Assembly (NCBI GenBank): GCA_016808115.1
Contig: JAEQBH010000128.1
Location: 1,488,001-1,552,000 of the forward strand
Reading direction: 5' to 3'
DNA: 64,000 nucleotides
From: Tetrastigma voinierianum
Taxonomy: Eukaryota; Streptophyta; Magnoliopsida; Vitales; Vitaceae
A program made the translations under genes and the position numbers. Positions 19,893 through 31,424 of this stretch are shown piece by piece (the first letter of the stretch is position 1; each line of letters starts with the position of its first letter). The notes under the pieces were generated by a model. It did no database searches. It was given only the letters and a program-made list of their open reading frames with translations, and was not told the origin of the DNA.

Positions 19893-21190
19893 TGTTAAGA
19901 CCAAAATATATGATGTAAAAACTATTTTCTACTATGTATATGATATTATGTAATTAAAACTAGTTTTGGTCTAAATCACTGCAAGTGCACAGGTCATACA
20001 AGTAATAAAGTGGATTATAAGTCCAAATATTATTCCTACAAGGATTGATGAGAAATCTAAAGATCAACTACTCCTACTGCTCAAGATCATCACTATTTGA
20101 ACCTCCAACTGAAAGTTTGAACTAATTAAAATAATTTGAATGAAATAATTTCTATAAAATGTTCTTTTAAAGAAATAGAAATCTAATCTAATAGAGTTAG
20201 AGATCTCTCTGAATATAAATAAAGCTAGGAATAGAATCAATGTTATGATAATCAGTTTGTAGAAGGTTCAAGATCAGATACTGTTAAGGACATGAATTCT
20301 GGATTTGTCCAAGAGCAAGGTAGTATAGCCTTGTAATACCTCATGACACTACACATTTCACTTATTAGCTAACCATATTCCTAAACCAGGTCAATGGGTC
20401 TAAATAGCTACTTTTAGGACTTCACAACCATTTCTTAGGATTGGAAACTGTTTGTCCCCGTAGACAGGATAATGTAAGCCTTCTCCAATGAAATTGGTAC
20501 CTCATAATCAATTTGACTAAAATACCCTCTCTCCTTGATTAGAATCTTAGCTAACACGAGATTGAGATTATTCTACCAAATTGAGCTGAAACCTCTAAGG
20601 ATTAAATTGATAGATCAGTAGGCGGTCATTTTGCCTCGGGAACACACTCTTGTTGTCACCTAGAAGGGAACCTTGAAGTAAGAGGTTAGAACTTCACCGG
20701 TGATTTATCAAATTGATCTTTAGAGTGCATTAGTTAAATGAATATCAGTCTAATTTACCCCCAAGTGACCGCTCTTTACTCTCAGGTCGTCCATCCCTGT
20801 GTCACTTAGGGGGATCCTAGAAATCAGAGCATAGATACAACTCTTTCTAGGTACAAAACACTGATATTTAGAATAACTCATTACTAGAGCAATACCAATC
20901 AAATCAATCCAGTTGTCATACTCGAAACAACATTTAAATCAACAAAAGAAAATCAAAATAGCAAATTCATTCTCCGAAGGAGCTTAGCCTTTTATAACTG
21001 GATTGCAATTAACAATGACTAGTTGATAAAACAAATTCATTGAAATTAAAATCACACTGAATAAACTGGATTGCATAAATAATTCCAGAATCCACTGAAG
21101 TTCAGACATAAATGAAATTCGATATACAATGATCTTAGCTCCATACTTCAGTTCCTGATTGACTACTCTAACCCTAAAAGAAGGAAAATT
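19893..21190 (-). repeat. 5' LTR of Athila A, inner part
   Basis: Collinear with 7079 to about 8370 of the 3' LTR: ctaaatcactgcaagtgcac, the 'tagacaggataatg' phrase and aaaagaaggaaaa at the end. It is cut at 21190 by insert B and resumes at 30601. Confidence 0.85.
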
Positions 21191-22083
21191 TTGAAGGGAC
21201 CCAACCCGGGTTTCCTTTTCCTAACTCGGGGGACCCTCCCGACACTCCTACAGATTTGAAAAAAAAATCTTTCATTTCTTTTAAACCTTTTTAAAAGTGA
21301 ATCCGTGGAGCGAACCCATTTATACAATTGGCGCCTAATAAAATCTTATGAAACATGGAGGGACAAATTTTTTTTTTCTTTAAACATTAAACCCTTTTAT
21401 AGAAAATTAGCAGTTTTGCTTTTCTGACATGTCCCAATTCTCATAACGCTCGTAATAAAACAATTTAATTTACTCCACATCCAACAATGGACATCAAGTC
21501 CACCACAACCAATTTCAAATCAAACTTTAAAATCATTTTCCGAACATTATGATATATAAACAATCTTTTAAAACCTATATACACATAAAAATAAAGGTGC
21601 ATAAGTAGTTATTTACAACAAAACTATACATTTTAAAAAGGTGGTCGTCACGTGAGGCGTGAGGTAAGTCACTAGTCTGATGATCTCCCAACATGACGCC
21701 AAGATTCACTCTAACATCATGTCACTGAAAAATACAGCCAAAGAGCTCAAAGGAAAGTATAGTTCATAGGAAAATAATGTTTCAGATATAGTTCAAATAA
21801 TAATGTGTGAAACAATCAGATAGAGATCCTATTTCCATAAACATTTACTTTGCATTCTTTTCATTTCGTTCAAATACAACGCGGTAAAACAATTGTATGT
21901 AGATTCATTTCTTTAAACATTTACTTTACTTTCTTTTTCCATATAAGTCAAATACAATGTGTAAACAATTGTATAAACATATCATTTCAATAAACATTTA
22001 CTTTACTTTTCTTTTTCATATGTATCAAATACAATGTAAAACAATTGTATCAACATATCTTTTCAATATACTTTCTTTCCTTT

Positions 22084-22305
22084 TTGAACTGGCCATATCC
22101 AATGGAACCCAAGATACCGTTAACCAACGTTGTCCATGAAAGAACTCTCCGAGGAAATGGGCCTACGATCACCGATGATCCAAAAAAGGAACCTCGAGAA
22201 ATCGTACATACCGTTGAACGAATCGCCGCCTCATGAAAGAACCTATGAGGAACAGCCTTATGATCATCGATGGCCCAAAAGGAACTCTCCGATAAATCGT
22301 ACTTT
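22084..22305. repeat. Short internal tandem repeat in insert B
   Basis: Two related units share 'gaaagaac(t/c)', 'gatca(c/t)cgatg', 'ggcccaaaaggaac' and 'aaatcgtac', at about 22136-22206 and 22233-22305. No coding meaning is seen. Confidence 0.45.
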
Positions 22306-22710
22306 CTTTAAATACCATTGCACTATGGAATAAATCACATTATGTGTGGTAAACTCATACTTTCACGTGCATGACAATATGCATCACTCTTCCTTCCCCA
22401 AAAAAACTTGTAACCCTTTTCCCATGTACCATGCACTGCAAAGCAATTTTAGTCGACTTTCCTTTAAACTTTATCTTTGTAACATAGGGTAACCATGGAT
22501 TCAAACATTTTCATATAAACATATGTATATAAAATATACATTCATAAACATTTCATTTCACATGGAAACCATTAATCATACTTTATAAAACTATGGAAAC
22601 CATAATCATTTTATATTTTCTCAAAATAATTTAAAGTCAAGAAAACCACATTTCTTTTTTTTCATTTGAACATTTATAACATAGATATGAAAACATATAC
22701 ATTGGTAAAC

Positions 22711-22713
<3 letters not shown>

Positions 22714-22796
<83 letters not shown>
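22714..22796. repeat. (TA)n microsatellite
   Basis: About 41 uninterrupted TA units. The apparent minus-strand frame across it is only Ile-Tyr repetition. Confidence 0.95.
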
Positions 22797-22799
<3 letters not shown>

Positions 22800-24059
22800 T
22801 AAACATTTACATTTTCCCTCACCTTAGTTATTTAAGCCATTTTTCCCCCTTTAAACAAAGCCTTCCACCTCCACCCTTGTCCTTTATCACCTTCCTCCTA
22901 CAAGTCACATTATCCATAAAATCCATTAACATCCATACATTAATCATGTTCAATTAAACCATTAACTATACTACACTTTCCAGCAACCCTTAAGAATTTA
23001 ATCACTTCCAATAGATTAAAATCAATTGAACTCAACCTCTTTTATTCCTCCATGATTTTCTTAATACTAACTCCGCTAAATACTGCCCATGCGATAGCCC
23101 ATGGCTTTTTGTACCAACGAATAGTCATATAGCTCAGGCTTCTTCATCGACCTCTTCCAATCAACTTCCACACTTGAGGTACCAAAAACATAAATTTTTA
23201 ACCATGTTCGATCATCTGTGCTCTAAAGGAATATGGATGAATGAAATCATGACCTCTCCATAAGTCAAAAGCACCCAAAAGCAATTAAGACGAAAAAGTT
23301 ATAATACTTTAGATTTCCAGCTAAATAGATTTACTATATTTACCTTTGAAACATTCATAATGTGGGTGTAATCCATATTGACACTAATTCACTGCTTATC
23401 GCCCGAGAATCTGATTTCACCAATTCTTTCCAGCTGGAATCGCCGAATCGGATCACCCCGAAACTGGGTTTCAACGAAACAAAGCTGCCGGGTTGCAATA
23501 CTGAATACGTACACGAGTCAGATGAATTAAATTTGGATTATTCGGAAGATATGTTCTCTATCTGATCCTAGTTTATCCATCAGACTGAATCAACTCAATT
23601 GAATGAGGCGTAGTCAGAATTATAATAAATCTGATCGATCACAAAAGAACGAAGCTTCTTTGGTCCTGCTCCACCCGAATAATTTTAGTCCCAATAGGTT
23701 GGAGATTTGGATAGACCTATTTCAAGAGATATATTCTCCTTCGATTTTGGATTTTATCTGGCAGATTTTGAATCCTCGGTTGGATAAGTAATGGCAAAAG
23801 TCTCTTAAATAAGTCATAAGTCGAACTTTGAGCGACATCTTCACTTTGACACCACATGCCCACCAAACATAGAAATTAACCGGAGATGAAGAAAAACCTA
23901 CCTCGAATAAACGTGATTTCACGGGACACCACCTGCTTTGCTCGTTTTCATGAACCCCGAACCTTGGACATGATGATTAATTGCCCAAAAATTACTGTAC
24001 TGAACCTGGCCAGCCTGGATTTAAAATATTTTATATACTAATCATCTCTAATTAACGTC

Positions 24060-25400
24060 CCACATTAAAGTCTACTATTCTACTGATAATATTACTATGA
24101 GAAAAATATGAGATTTTGCGATCAATAAATGCTAAGAAAATGTTAGTCGTCGACACGAAGAATCGAAGTCGACTAAACATGCGAATCGAATACCGAGAAG
24201 AAGAAAAACGAAAATGCAAAGAAAAATGGGGTTCTAGAGATGAACTTTTTGAATTTCATCACTGCTGTGCCGCGCTGATTCACCGCCACAATTCTTGGCG
24301 CGCGCAGTTTGTTTGCATTTTTATCTCTTTTATTTTTGCTCTTCCTTAAGTGAAATCTTAGGTCTATTTTTGTAATATGGTAAGGGGTTGGCTGCAAATC
24401 CACAGGCAAACGCATTAAAACAATAATAAAATTTAGAAGCGAAAACGACCGTTATATATCGTACCGTCTCATCACCACCATCAGCCGCAACCGCCGCATA
24501 TGCGCCGCAAACGCCACGAGCATCGCAAAGATGACCAGCGGAGAATGGCGGCTAAAAACGCCCACCGCCTAGTGGGCGACCGCTTCGGACGAGGATCGAG
24601 AAGGCAGCGAGGTTTTTCCATGTTTTAGCGGTATTTTCTGCAAAATTTTATGGTTTCGGTCGGGCGAAGCTTTAATCCGCTACGTTGCTTTGAATGATCG
24701 ATATTTGATAAGCTTTTGGGTTCGCCGGATGCTTATCTTTAGATCATGGACCGTGAAGTATCATATGGGGTGTGGCGGTAAAGATATTACCTATTCACAA
24801 ATCACAGATTGATCACACAGTTTCATGTAGCCGACGCTGTTATAGTAAGCTTTAGGAGTTCATTGTATCTTGTGTTAAAAGATGTAGACATTCGTAGATT
24901 ATCATTGTGGCTGTGGAAAGTGAATCAGGAGTGATATTGTTTGCGTCCCAGGACTATCCCCGATGGAAGAAATATAGGTACTCAAGGATGGTTGTTGAGG
25001 ATGGGTTTCAGTTACTGAATGGAAGAACTGGGTTTGAGGAGATGGAGCTATATGTCGTCATACCGGCGCGGAAAAGACCTGAGGGAACATAGGTGCCTAG
25101 AACCCCTGCTTTAAATGACCATAACATGGGGAATTCTATTTGCAATTTTCTTTACTTATTTTATTTTTAATCACGCACCAAATCGCTCTGTTGCAAAAGC
25201 ACCGCATCCGACAAAAATGCCCTTTTCGCCAAATCATTGTGCAAAGAAAAAACCCATCACATGTTGACCTGAGCCGCTATCGCGCGCATTAACCCGACTG
25301 CGGCGTGGGAGAATATGGGATACAAATTTTGTTGATTCGGATCACTTTTCTTGTGGCACGAATCAGGGCGATGGCGTTGCGGGGATGGTGCCACAAAATG
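24060..25400 (+). repeat. Direct repeat copy 1 in insert B (R1)
   Basis: Shares an ordered series of blocks with 28588-29940: taaagtc(c)tactattct, accgagaagaagaaaa, ttcaccgccac, gaaggcagcgaggtttttcc, gcggtattttctgc, atatttgataa(g/a)cttttgggttcg and gatacaaattttgttgatt. Copy 1 has GC-rich runs (about 24480-24600; cgccgcaaacgccacgagc) not present in copy 2. The order of elements suggests a promoter, 5' untranslated region and intron of a gene rather than an LTR, but this is inference. Divergence is considerable, with small insertions and deletions. Confidence 0.6.
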
Positions 25401-26470
25401 CATTAATGCGGCTGTAGAAATACTATGATCTCATCACGATTTTGGTAATTTCTTTATATTTCATTGTCATTTTTCATTTCATAAAAAAAAGAGTTCAGCT
25501 GCGAGGATTTTTCTTGTTTGAGGTATTTGTCTTGTTGCCTGTTCTTGTGGGAACACGTTCGATGGATCGCAGAAATCAGGAAGGCGTACAGTGAACTCAA
25601 TCTCTGAAAACCTGGTAGGAGCGGATTTTGATAAAATGGAACACAAAAGGGAGAGCGTGCAATCAATACCTTTGTGGAAACCGCAGAACATATATGACAA
25701 TGGGGACTATAGAAACCTGGCAAAATCGGCAACCTTGGGAGAGAAATCCAGGCCACAGATCCGCGAGGGTATGGGGCCGTGGATGATGCCTCCCACATAA
25801 GTGCCTCCTGTGTTTCTCGGCTCCTCAAACCACCACACAACCACCACAAGTAATGCCAGTGGCGGCCGTGCCGGACCGCACCGAAACTAGTAGGTAACGT
25901 GGAAACGCGAAGAGGACAATCGTGCTCGTTAAGGTCGAAAAATCTGACTGCTATGGAAATATGTAAGCGAAAGTGATGATGGACTAAAGTAAATGATGAG
26001 TGGACGGCGCAGAGAGAAGTGATCTGGAACGGTGGAATGCGGGGATGCCAGCGGGCTTGGGGGAGATGGGAAGAGCGAGAAGAATAACCTATCGCGCGGC
26101 GATCCGCGGATTTGGATCCACAGCATACGCGAGGCCAAAGGCCCGCGCGTCTTTATCGCTGACCAGTGTCGCGCTGTGATAAATCCCAACACAAGAGGCA
26201 CCACCACAAGGGCCACATCAAATTGCACAGCAATCGCAAAGGTCGAGAAATTAATGCCATACAGTGGGAGACCTTTATGAACTGCATCAGAGACACGGGT
26301 AAAACGCCCTGCATTGCATGGGACGGGTGGTTGGTTTGAATCTTTGATTCGGTTGTTTCAGAACGACATTTACGGAACTCATGGGTTCTGGCATCCTCCG
26401 AACTTAGAAGGAAATGGTTAGAACACGTCCTCTTCGCACCTATTTTATCCCTGCCTATTTCAATACCTGT

Positions 26471-26480
26471 CTATAAATAT
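26471..26480 (+). promoter_or_regulatory. TATA box before the gene-like segment
   Basis: CTATAAATAT followed about 150 bp later by an ATG in the context gaagaaATGGCa, a favourable plant start context. CpG-rich sequence lies upstream. Support is by position and sequence only. Confidence 0.35.
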
Positions 26481-26633
26481 TACAATGCCCAGATTTCTTT
26501 AATTTTCTTTATAGATTTTCTCTAATTTTAGATTAATTCTTGTTTTGAATTAGTTTTCACTTTGCGCGGTACTCTTAAGCCCGCTAGCGCACTAATTTTT
26601 GCGTTTAAGAGAATTTTGAAGCGGAATGAAGAA

Positions 26634-26892
26634 ATGGCAAGCGAGGAGGAGCGGGGAAGGTACTGCAATCCTTTGCGAAATTTTTGTAGTGATAGCGGTA
26701 CTAGCGGCGGCGGCCGAGAATGGGGTGCAAGCTGGCATAGTAATTTAAACAAGCTGGCGAAATTTCGCATTCCTCCACTAAGCGACGAACTGACCGAGGT
26801 AAAGATAAAAAAGCGTTTGTTTATATATATATTATTTTATTTCAAAAATAAAAAAAATAATAATAATAATAAGTATTTTTATTTTTACATTT

Positions 26893-26965
<73 letters not shown>

Positions 26966-27464
26966 TATTTTAATCATAAAAGAAATAACATTTTTATTTA
27001 TTATTTTTAGCCCAAAATAATAATTAAAAAAGAGATTTCACACCGATATTTTAAACAAACTATGAAATAACAACAGCAAGTGCTATCTTTCAATTTTAAG
27101 CTATGGACTTCACACTTTTGACCTCCCGATTTTGTTTGGCTCATAACTCATCTGGATGTTTAAATGTCTTGTGCCGTGTTAAATCTTGAAATGTGAAATC
27201 ATATAATAAAAACACTAAATTTTATAAATGTAATACAAAAATATCCCGACTAGTCACCCTATATCTTTTTCACTTATCTCTTGTTTATTTGAAGCAAGCA
27301 GTGAGTCTGGAGTATCGATGGAAAGCTTGCGAGAAATCTCCTGTCAATGATGCATCTCATCAGGGAGTAACACTTCCCTTCTCTCTAATTTTCAATCGAT
27401 TTGCATTTAGGACGCCGAGATGTTTAGGTTGGGGGGGGCCAGGAAAACAGATTACATGCCATAG
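26634..27464 (+). CDS. Candidate split host-gene fragment inside insert B (unknown function)
   Basis: A frame starts at ATG 26634 and runs 55 codons to 26798, directly followed by GTAAAG, a donor-like site in phase 0. Its codons are G+C-rich compared with the surrounding DNA (SGGGREWG, KLAKFRIPPLSDELTE). A possible intron with a (TA)n tract follows. Two short downstream blocks stay open in the same phase: 27295-27366 (VSLEYRWKACEKSPVND) after a TTTGAAG acceptor-like site, and 27411-27464 (DAEMFRLGGARKT, then TAG) after TTTGCATTTAG. The gap between these blocks is only 44 bp, short for a plant intron. I do not recognise the protein. It may be a captured gene piece, a pseudogene or chance. Confidence 0.2.
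26892..26963. repeat. (TA)n microsatellite
   Basis: About 36 TA units with one TG interruption near the start, within the AT-rich stretch after the GC-rich segment. The long frame across it is not a protein. Confidence 0.95.
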
Positions 27465-28587
27465 CCCTGTGTAGGCTTAAGCCTTCTGTAATGTTATTAA
27501 CTTACGGTCCTTTCTATAAAGTACATTTATACTATACAGCTTATTTTCATTGGACCTTTTTGCATCAAAGTACAATAATGAACATGCCTAACCATAATTT
27601 TAGAAAAATGGCACCTGTCCAAATGTAATGATGCAATGAATTTATCTTGGGTAAGTGAAATAATTAGGTGAGTATATGTGATGACCTTTCTCCTGCAACT
27701 ATTACAAGGCACAATGGGATTTCCAGTAATCGTACGAAAAACTGCAGCCTGCACCTGCATGTCTGCCTAATTTCGTGGCTATGCCTATGGGTTAAGGACC
27801 CTGTGGAAAGAGGTGTCGTCTTAGGAAAGAAAAAGAGAAGAAATAAAAATTACTGCGGCTTTACCTTGAAACCGAACGCTGTCGAGAAGTATCATGTAAA
27901 ACGCACAAGCAAGTCTAAACCTTTGCGGTGAGTCACGACTTAATCTTCCGTTACATAGGTAGATGGTGATTTAACTTAAGTGTAAGTGCAGATCTTAGAT
28001 CATATAAAGTTAAATTGAAACTTGAAGGATTTGTAGTTGAAAGATCATATGACGGTACTTACAAGCTTGCAAAATGGTGGGGAGTGTCGTAGATCCGTGC
28101 ATGGACTTTAGTAGAGTCGTCTGCATTGCCCTACAGCACAAGGTGTGAATAAAGGAAGTGAAGTTGCCCGAGAATCTGTGATTGGGTAGCATGCGCAAGT
28201 AAGTAGTAGTAACTGGGGTGAAGTGCGGAGTTTGACGGTTTATTGTTGAGGAACTAAATCGAATAAACGCCAGATTTTGGTGGAAGTTTTACGGGTGGTG
28301 CAAGAAAAATCTATTTTAATATAAATTTTATCAAACATTCATTCTATGATAATTGTGGCCGGCTTTGATGATTCTTACTTAGGGTTGACGTACTCATTCT
28401 GCAACCTTACAAAAATACCTGACCCTGTATCAATACAATATACTCTATCTGTACTCTTACTCTTTCTTTCGTACTGAGACTGGCAATAAAATGAGATGAA
28501 GTGTGTTAGTGCTAAAAGTATGTACCAAACCTATTTATTATGGGTTTTGGTGCTTGTGTACAATCATTCTGAATCAACCCGTGCACG

Positions 28588-29940
28588 TAAAGTCCTACTA
28601 TTCTCTTTGTCAGCATTTGTAGCAGGAAATACAAATTTTGCGAAACTAATCATATAAAATGTTGATGGGTCGAGCACCGAGAAGAGTAAATAAAACTATT
28701 GTCGAATGAGATACCGAGAAGAAGAAAACGAAATACAAGAAAGAAGTGAACTTCTAAAAATGGAGCACTGAAATGCCCTCATATCTTGCTGGCATGCTAT
28801 TCACCGCCACCAATTCCCTATGTCTATTTTGCAGTACACACTGTCCTCTTTATTTTCCCTGCTCTGCCACTTGGAGTGTAAAAATATTTGGGATATTATT
28901 TTGTAATATCGTAAAAATTGTACAAAATCCCCAAACTAACCTTTATTAAGAAACTTAACCAATAAATTTTAGAGCAAAAAACTGGCAGATTTTCTCTCGA
29001 TTTTCCGTCTTCTCCTTTTCTCCCCGACTCTTCCCTTTTCTCTCCGCCTCTAGAGCGCCCGACATCCTCTGGGGATAACTCGGAGGATGCGATAAAATAT
29101 TTTCCTTGAATTGGATGACCACTGAACTGAGAATCGAGAGAAGGCAGCGAGGTTTTTCCATGTTTCAGCGGTATTTTCTGCCATTATGGTTTCGATCCGA
29201 ACGTCAGGCTTTAATCCACGCTGGGTGCTTGAATGATCAATATTTGATAAACTTTTGGGTTCGCGGATGCTTATCGTTGAATCATGAACGGGGTGAACTA
29301 TCATCTATAGATTAATAAGAAAAGGCGTTAAGAGATCTTTTTATTTTCCCCCGAATTTTAAGAAGTTTGATCACTTTGGATTTCGCTGTAAAGCGACGTG
29401 CCAGTAGCTTTAAATTTAACATACTTATTGTTAGATATAGACATTCGGTAATTATCATTTATTAACTGTTAATAAAATCAAAAATGATATTATTCAGCAC
29501 ATCAGAGATTATCAATGGAGAAAAATAATTTTTCAAGATAATTATTTAAGTCAGGTTTCTGAATTAAATGAAGAAGCAGGTTTGGGGAGATGACTATATG
29601 TCATCCACTCTGGCGAGGAAAAGACGGAAGAACCTGCGGTTGCCTACAGAACCGCAGCGGTATTTCTGCGCGAGGAATTCTATTTTACAATTTTTCTTTG
29701 CTTATTTTATTTTTAATCACCAAATCTACCCGCTCTGTTTTACCAAGCAAAATCGGAAACAAAATTCTGGCACCACTTCGCCAAATCATTTATGCGAAGA
29801 AAACCATCCTGGCATTTGACTAGCAGACCGCCTATGCTGCGATAGCCCAGAGGAATATAGGATACAAATTTTGTTGATTTCGGATCACCTGCGTGATGCG
29901 AATCACTTAGCGAATCTTGTGATTCACGATACGCACCGCA
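28588..29940 (+). repeat. Direct repeat copy 2 in insert B (R2)
   Basis: Counterpart of 24060-25400 in the same orientation. It has a pyrimidine-rich stretch (about 28985-29050) just before the 'gaaggcagcgaggtttttcc' block, which resembles a 5' untranslated leader. No continuous reading frame is shared by both copies. Confidence 0.6.
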
Positions 29941-30600
29941 GCCTAATTAACAGATGAAACTTCAATTACTGACTTCGTGAAGTAAGGCAAATGAAATCCG
30001 GGTGAATCGAAGAGAAGATTGTTTCTCTCTCTCTCTTTCTGATTTGGTGAACCAAAATAGCGACTTTAGTCATGTTTGATCTTTGGGCTATTTATAGTGT
30101 GGATGCATTGGCCCCCGTGCTCAATCTTCTGCTGTTCAGTTTCTTGAAACAATTTATTATAATCAGGTTTGATTCCATCTATCTTAATGGACATTATTAA
30201 ATCGTGTTGATATTTTAAGGTTTTCTAAAAATCTTATTTTAAGTCACTGCGCATACCTCGAATTACCGGTAAAAATTCAAGCGTCTCGAATTCAACGAGT
30301 GGTAGGTAGCCAAGTTCGAATAAATTGACGGTGAAATCCATTTCATCATGGGATCCCTAGAAAATTTTCAGATTTTCTCGACAAATTAAGTTTTGCCCTT
30401 TCGAGAAAAATTGCATTTCATCCTTAACATAATTTCGTTTTTAATCTATTTAAACTTCACGATCGATACATTATTATGAACATTTTTATTTTATTTGGGG
30501 GCTTTTGAAAATTATTATTAAGTAGCCCCAAATCATTTTTAATTGTTGAAAGCTGGGAAATTTACTTATTCATGAAAGCGCATAAATTCAAGGTCTTACA

Positions 30601-31424
30601 AAATTAATCTATAAATGAAAAGAAAAATATATACAAGAAATTTCAGCTCTTCCAAAAGCTCAAGAACTTGTTGAAAAACGCGAAATAAGCACTCCTCCAC
30701 CACATGGTGCTTTATTTATAACCCACGATCATTTAGACACTACAACGGTGAAAAACACGGACTTGAAAAGCGAAATTTATACCTAATATAAGCAGCTAAT
30801 GTAGGTGGCCAATGTTGCGGCTTTGCATGTTGATGTAGTGACCGATATCGACGATTGCTCTTCATGATACAATGTTGCGACTACGGTTGTCAATGGCAGC
30901 GACGCGATATATTCGTCGTTGATGCCCGATTGCTTTGGTGTCTGCTCTTGGCCTGCGATGTATTCATGGCTTTGGAATTTGACATTCTGACATTGTTTTT
31001 AACCACGAGTCTTTGATGTGATGTAGCGACGGTGACAGTGTCTCGACGTCTTGTTGATGTCCTGGCTGGAATTTTGATGCCTTGCTCTGTTGATGTCGCG
31101 ACGTTTGAATCGTAAATCCGCGACATTGGAATCCGATATCAATGCGATGTCCTACATTGAACTTACCGTTTTCTCCTTTCAGGCCCGATGTATGACGTTC
31201 ATGGTTTGACTCTAACATTCTTCTTCATGTCCCGACATTCAGCCACGAATGTAGACATTGGAGTTCGATCATTTTTTCTTTTTCTTGTTGATTTTTTCTT
31301 ATTTTCTCTAAATTCAGTGAAACACTAAATCGGATGATATTCATAATTTTGTAAGCTAAACTAAAATTTTAAATATTAATCTCAAATGAAGAATGGGCTT
31401 AAAAATAAGATGAGTTTTAGACTC
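30601..31424 (-). repeat. 5' LTR of Athila A, outer part (U3) with TATA box and palindrome array
   Basis: Continues the LTR after insert B, matching about 8365-9190. Minus-strand TTATAAATAAA at 30711-30721 is the TATA box. The degraded palindrome array runs from about 30800 to 31265. The end differs from the 3' LTR: TTTTAGACT is followed by CTGTC instead of TATCA, so the last bases are lost at the junction with the copia remnant. Confidence 0.8.

Larger units (their letters stand above)
21191..30600 (-). mobile_element. Insert B: 9.4-kb TG/CA-ended insertion without visible gag/pol
   Basis: The segment interrupts the Athila A 5' LTR. The uninterrupted sister LTR (about 8350-8370) reads gaaggaaaaattaatct, so the empty site is known. 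AAATT is duplicated at 21186-21190 and 30601-30605. The ends are compatible with an LTR element read on the minus strand: start TGTAAGACCTTGAATTT at 30600, end GGGTTGGGTCCCTTCA at 21192, one extra base at the left. No gag, RT or integrase motif was found. The content includes long LTR-like AT-rich parts, two (TA)n tracts, two direct repeats of about 1.35 kb (24060-25400, 28588-29940) and a CpG-rich, gene-like stretch at 25800-27470. A gene-carrying non-autonomous retroelement is one reading; several nested insertions are another. Confidence 0.55.
6885..31424 (-). mobile_element. Athila-clade Ty3/gypsy element with third ORF (Athila A), interrupted by insert B
   Basis: Minus-strand order from the right: 5' LTR (31424-30601 plus 21190-19893, split by insert B), tRNA-Asp PBS array, gag, protease, RT, RNase H, integrase, spacer with palindrome array, third ORF, long 3' noncoding part, PPT, 3' LTR (9195-6885). 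With the insert removed, the 5' LTR (about 2.1 kb from 19893) matches the length of the 3' LTR from 7079. The gag, the protease, the GPY/F-bearing integrase end and the PBS place it in the Athila clade. All frames are broken. The right end lacks the expected TATCA and abuts the copia remnant. Confidence 0.85.

Noticed and set aside
22621..22806. Long Tyr-Ile repeat protein
   Set aside because: Translation of a (TA)n microsatellite.
23362..23565. Open plus-strand frame in insert B (67 residues)
   Set aside because: Short, no recognised domain, no promoter or splice context; a typical chance frame in an LTR-like region.
24116..24415. Overlapping open frames on both strands at the start of R1
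   Set aside because: No shared frame with R2 despite the repeat, so no sign of coding constraint.
26799..27020. Continuation of the gene-like frame as a 152-residue protein
   Set aside because: After the donor-like site the frame becomes Lys/Tyr/Ile repetition through a (TA)n tract, so this is likely intron or noncoding sequence.
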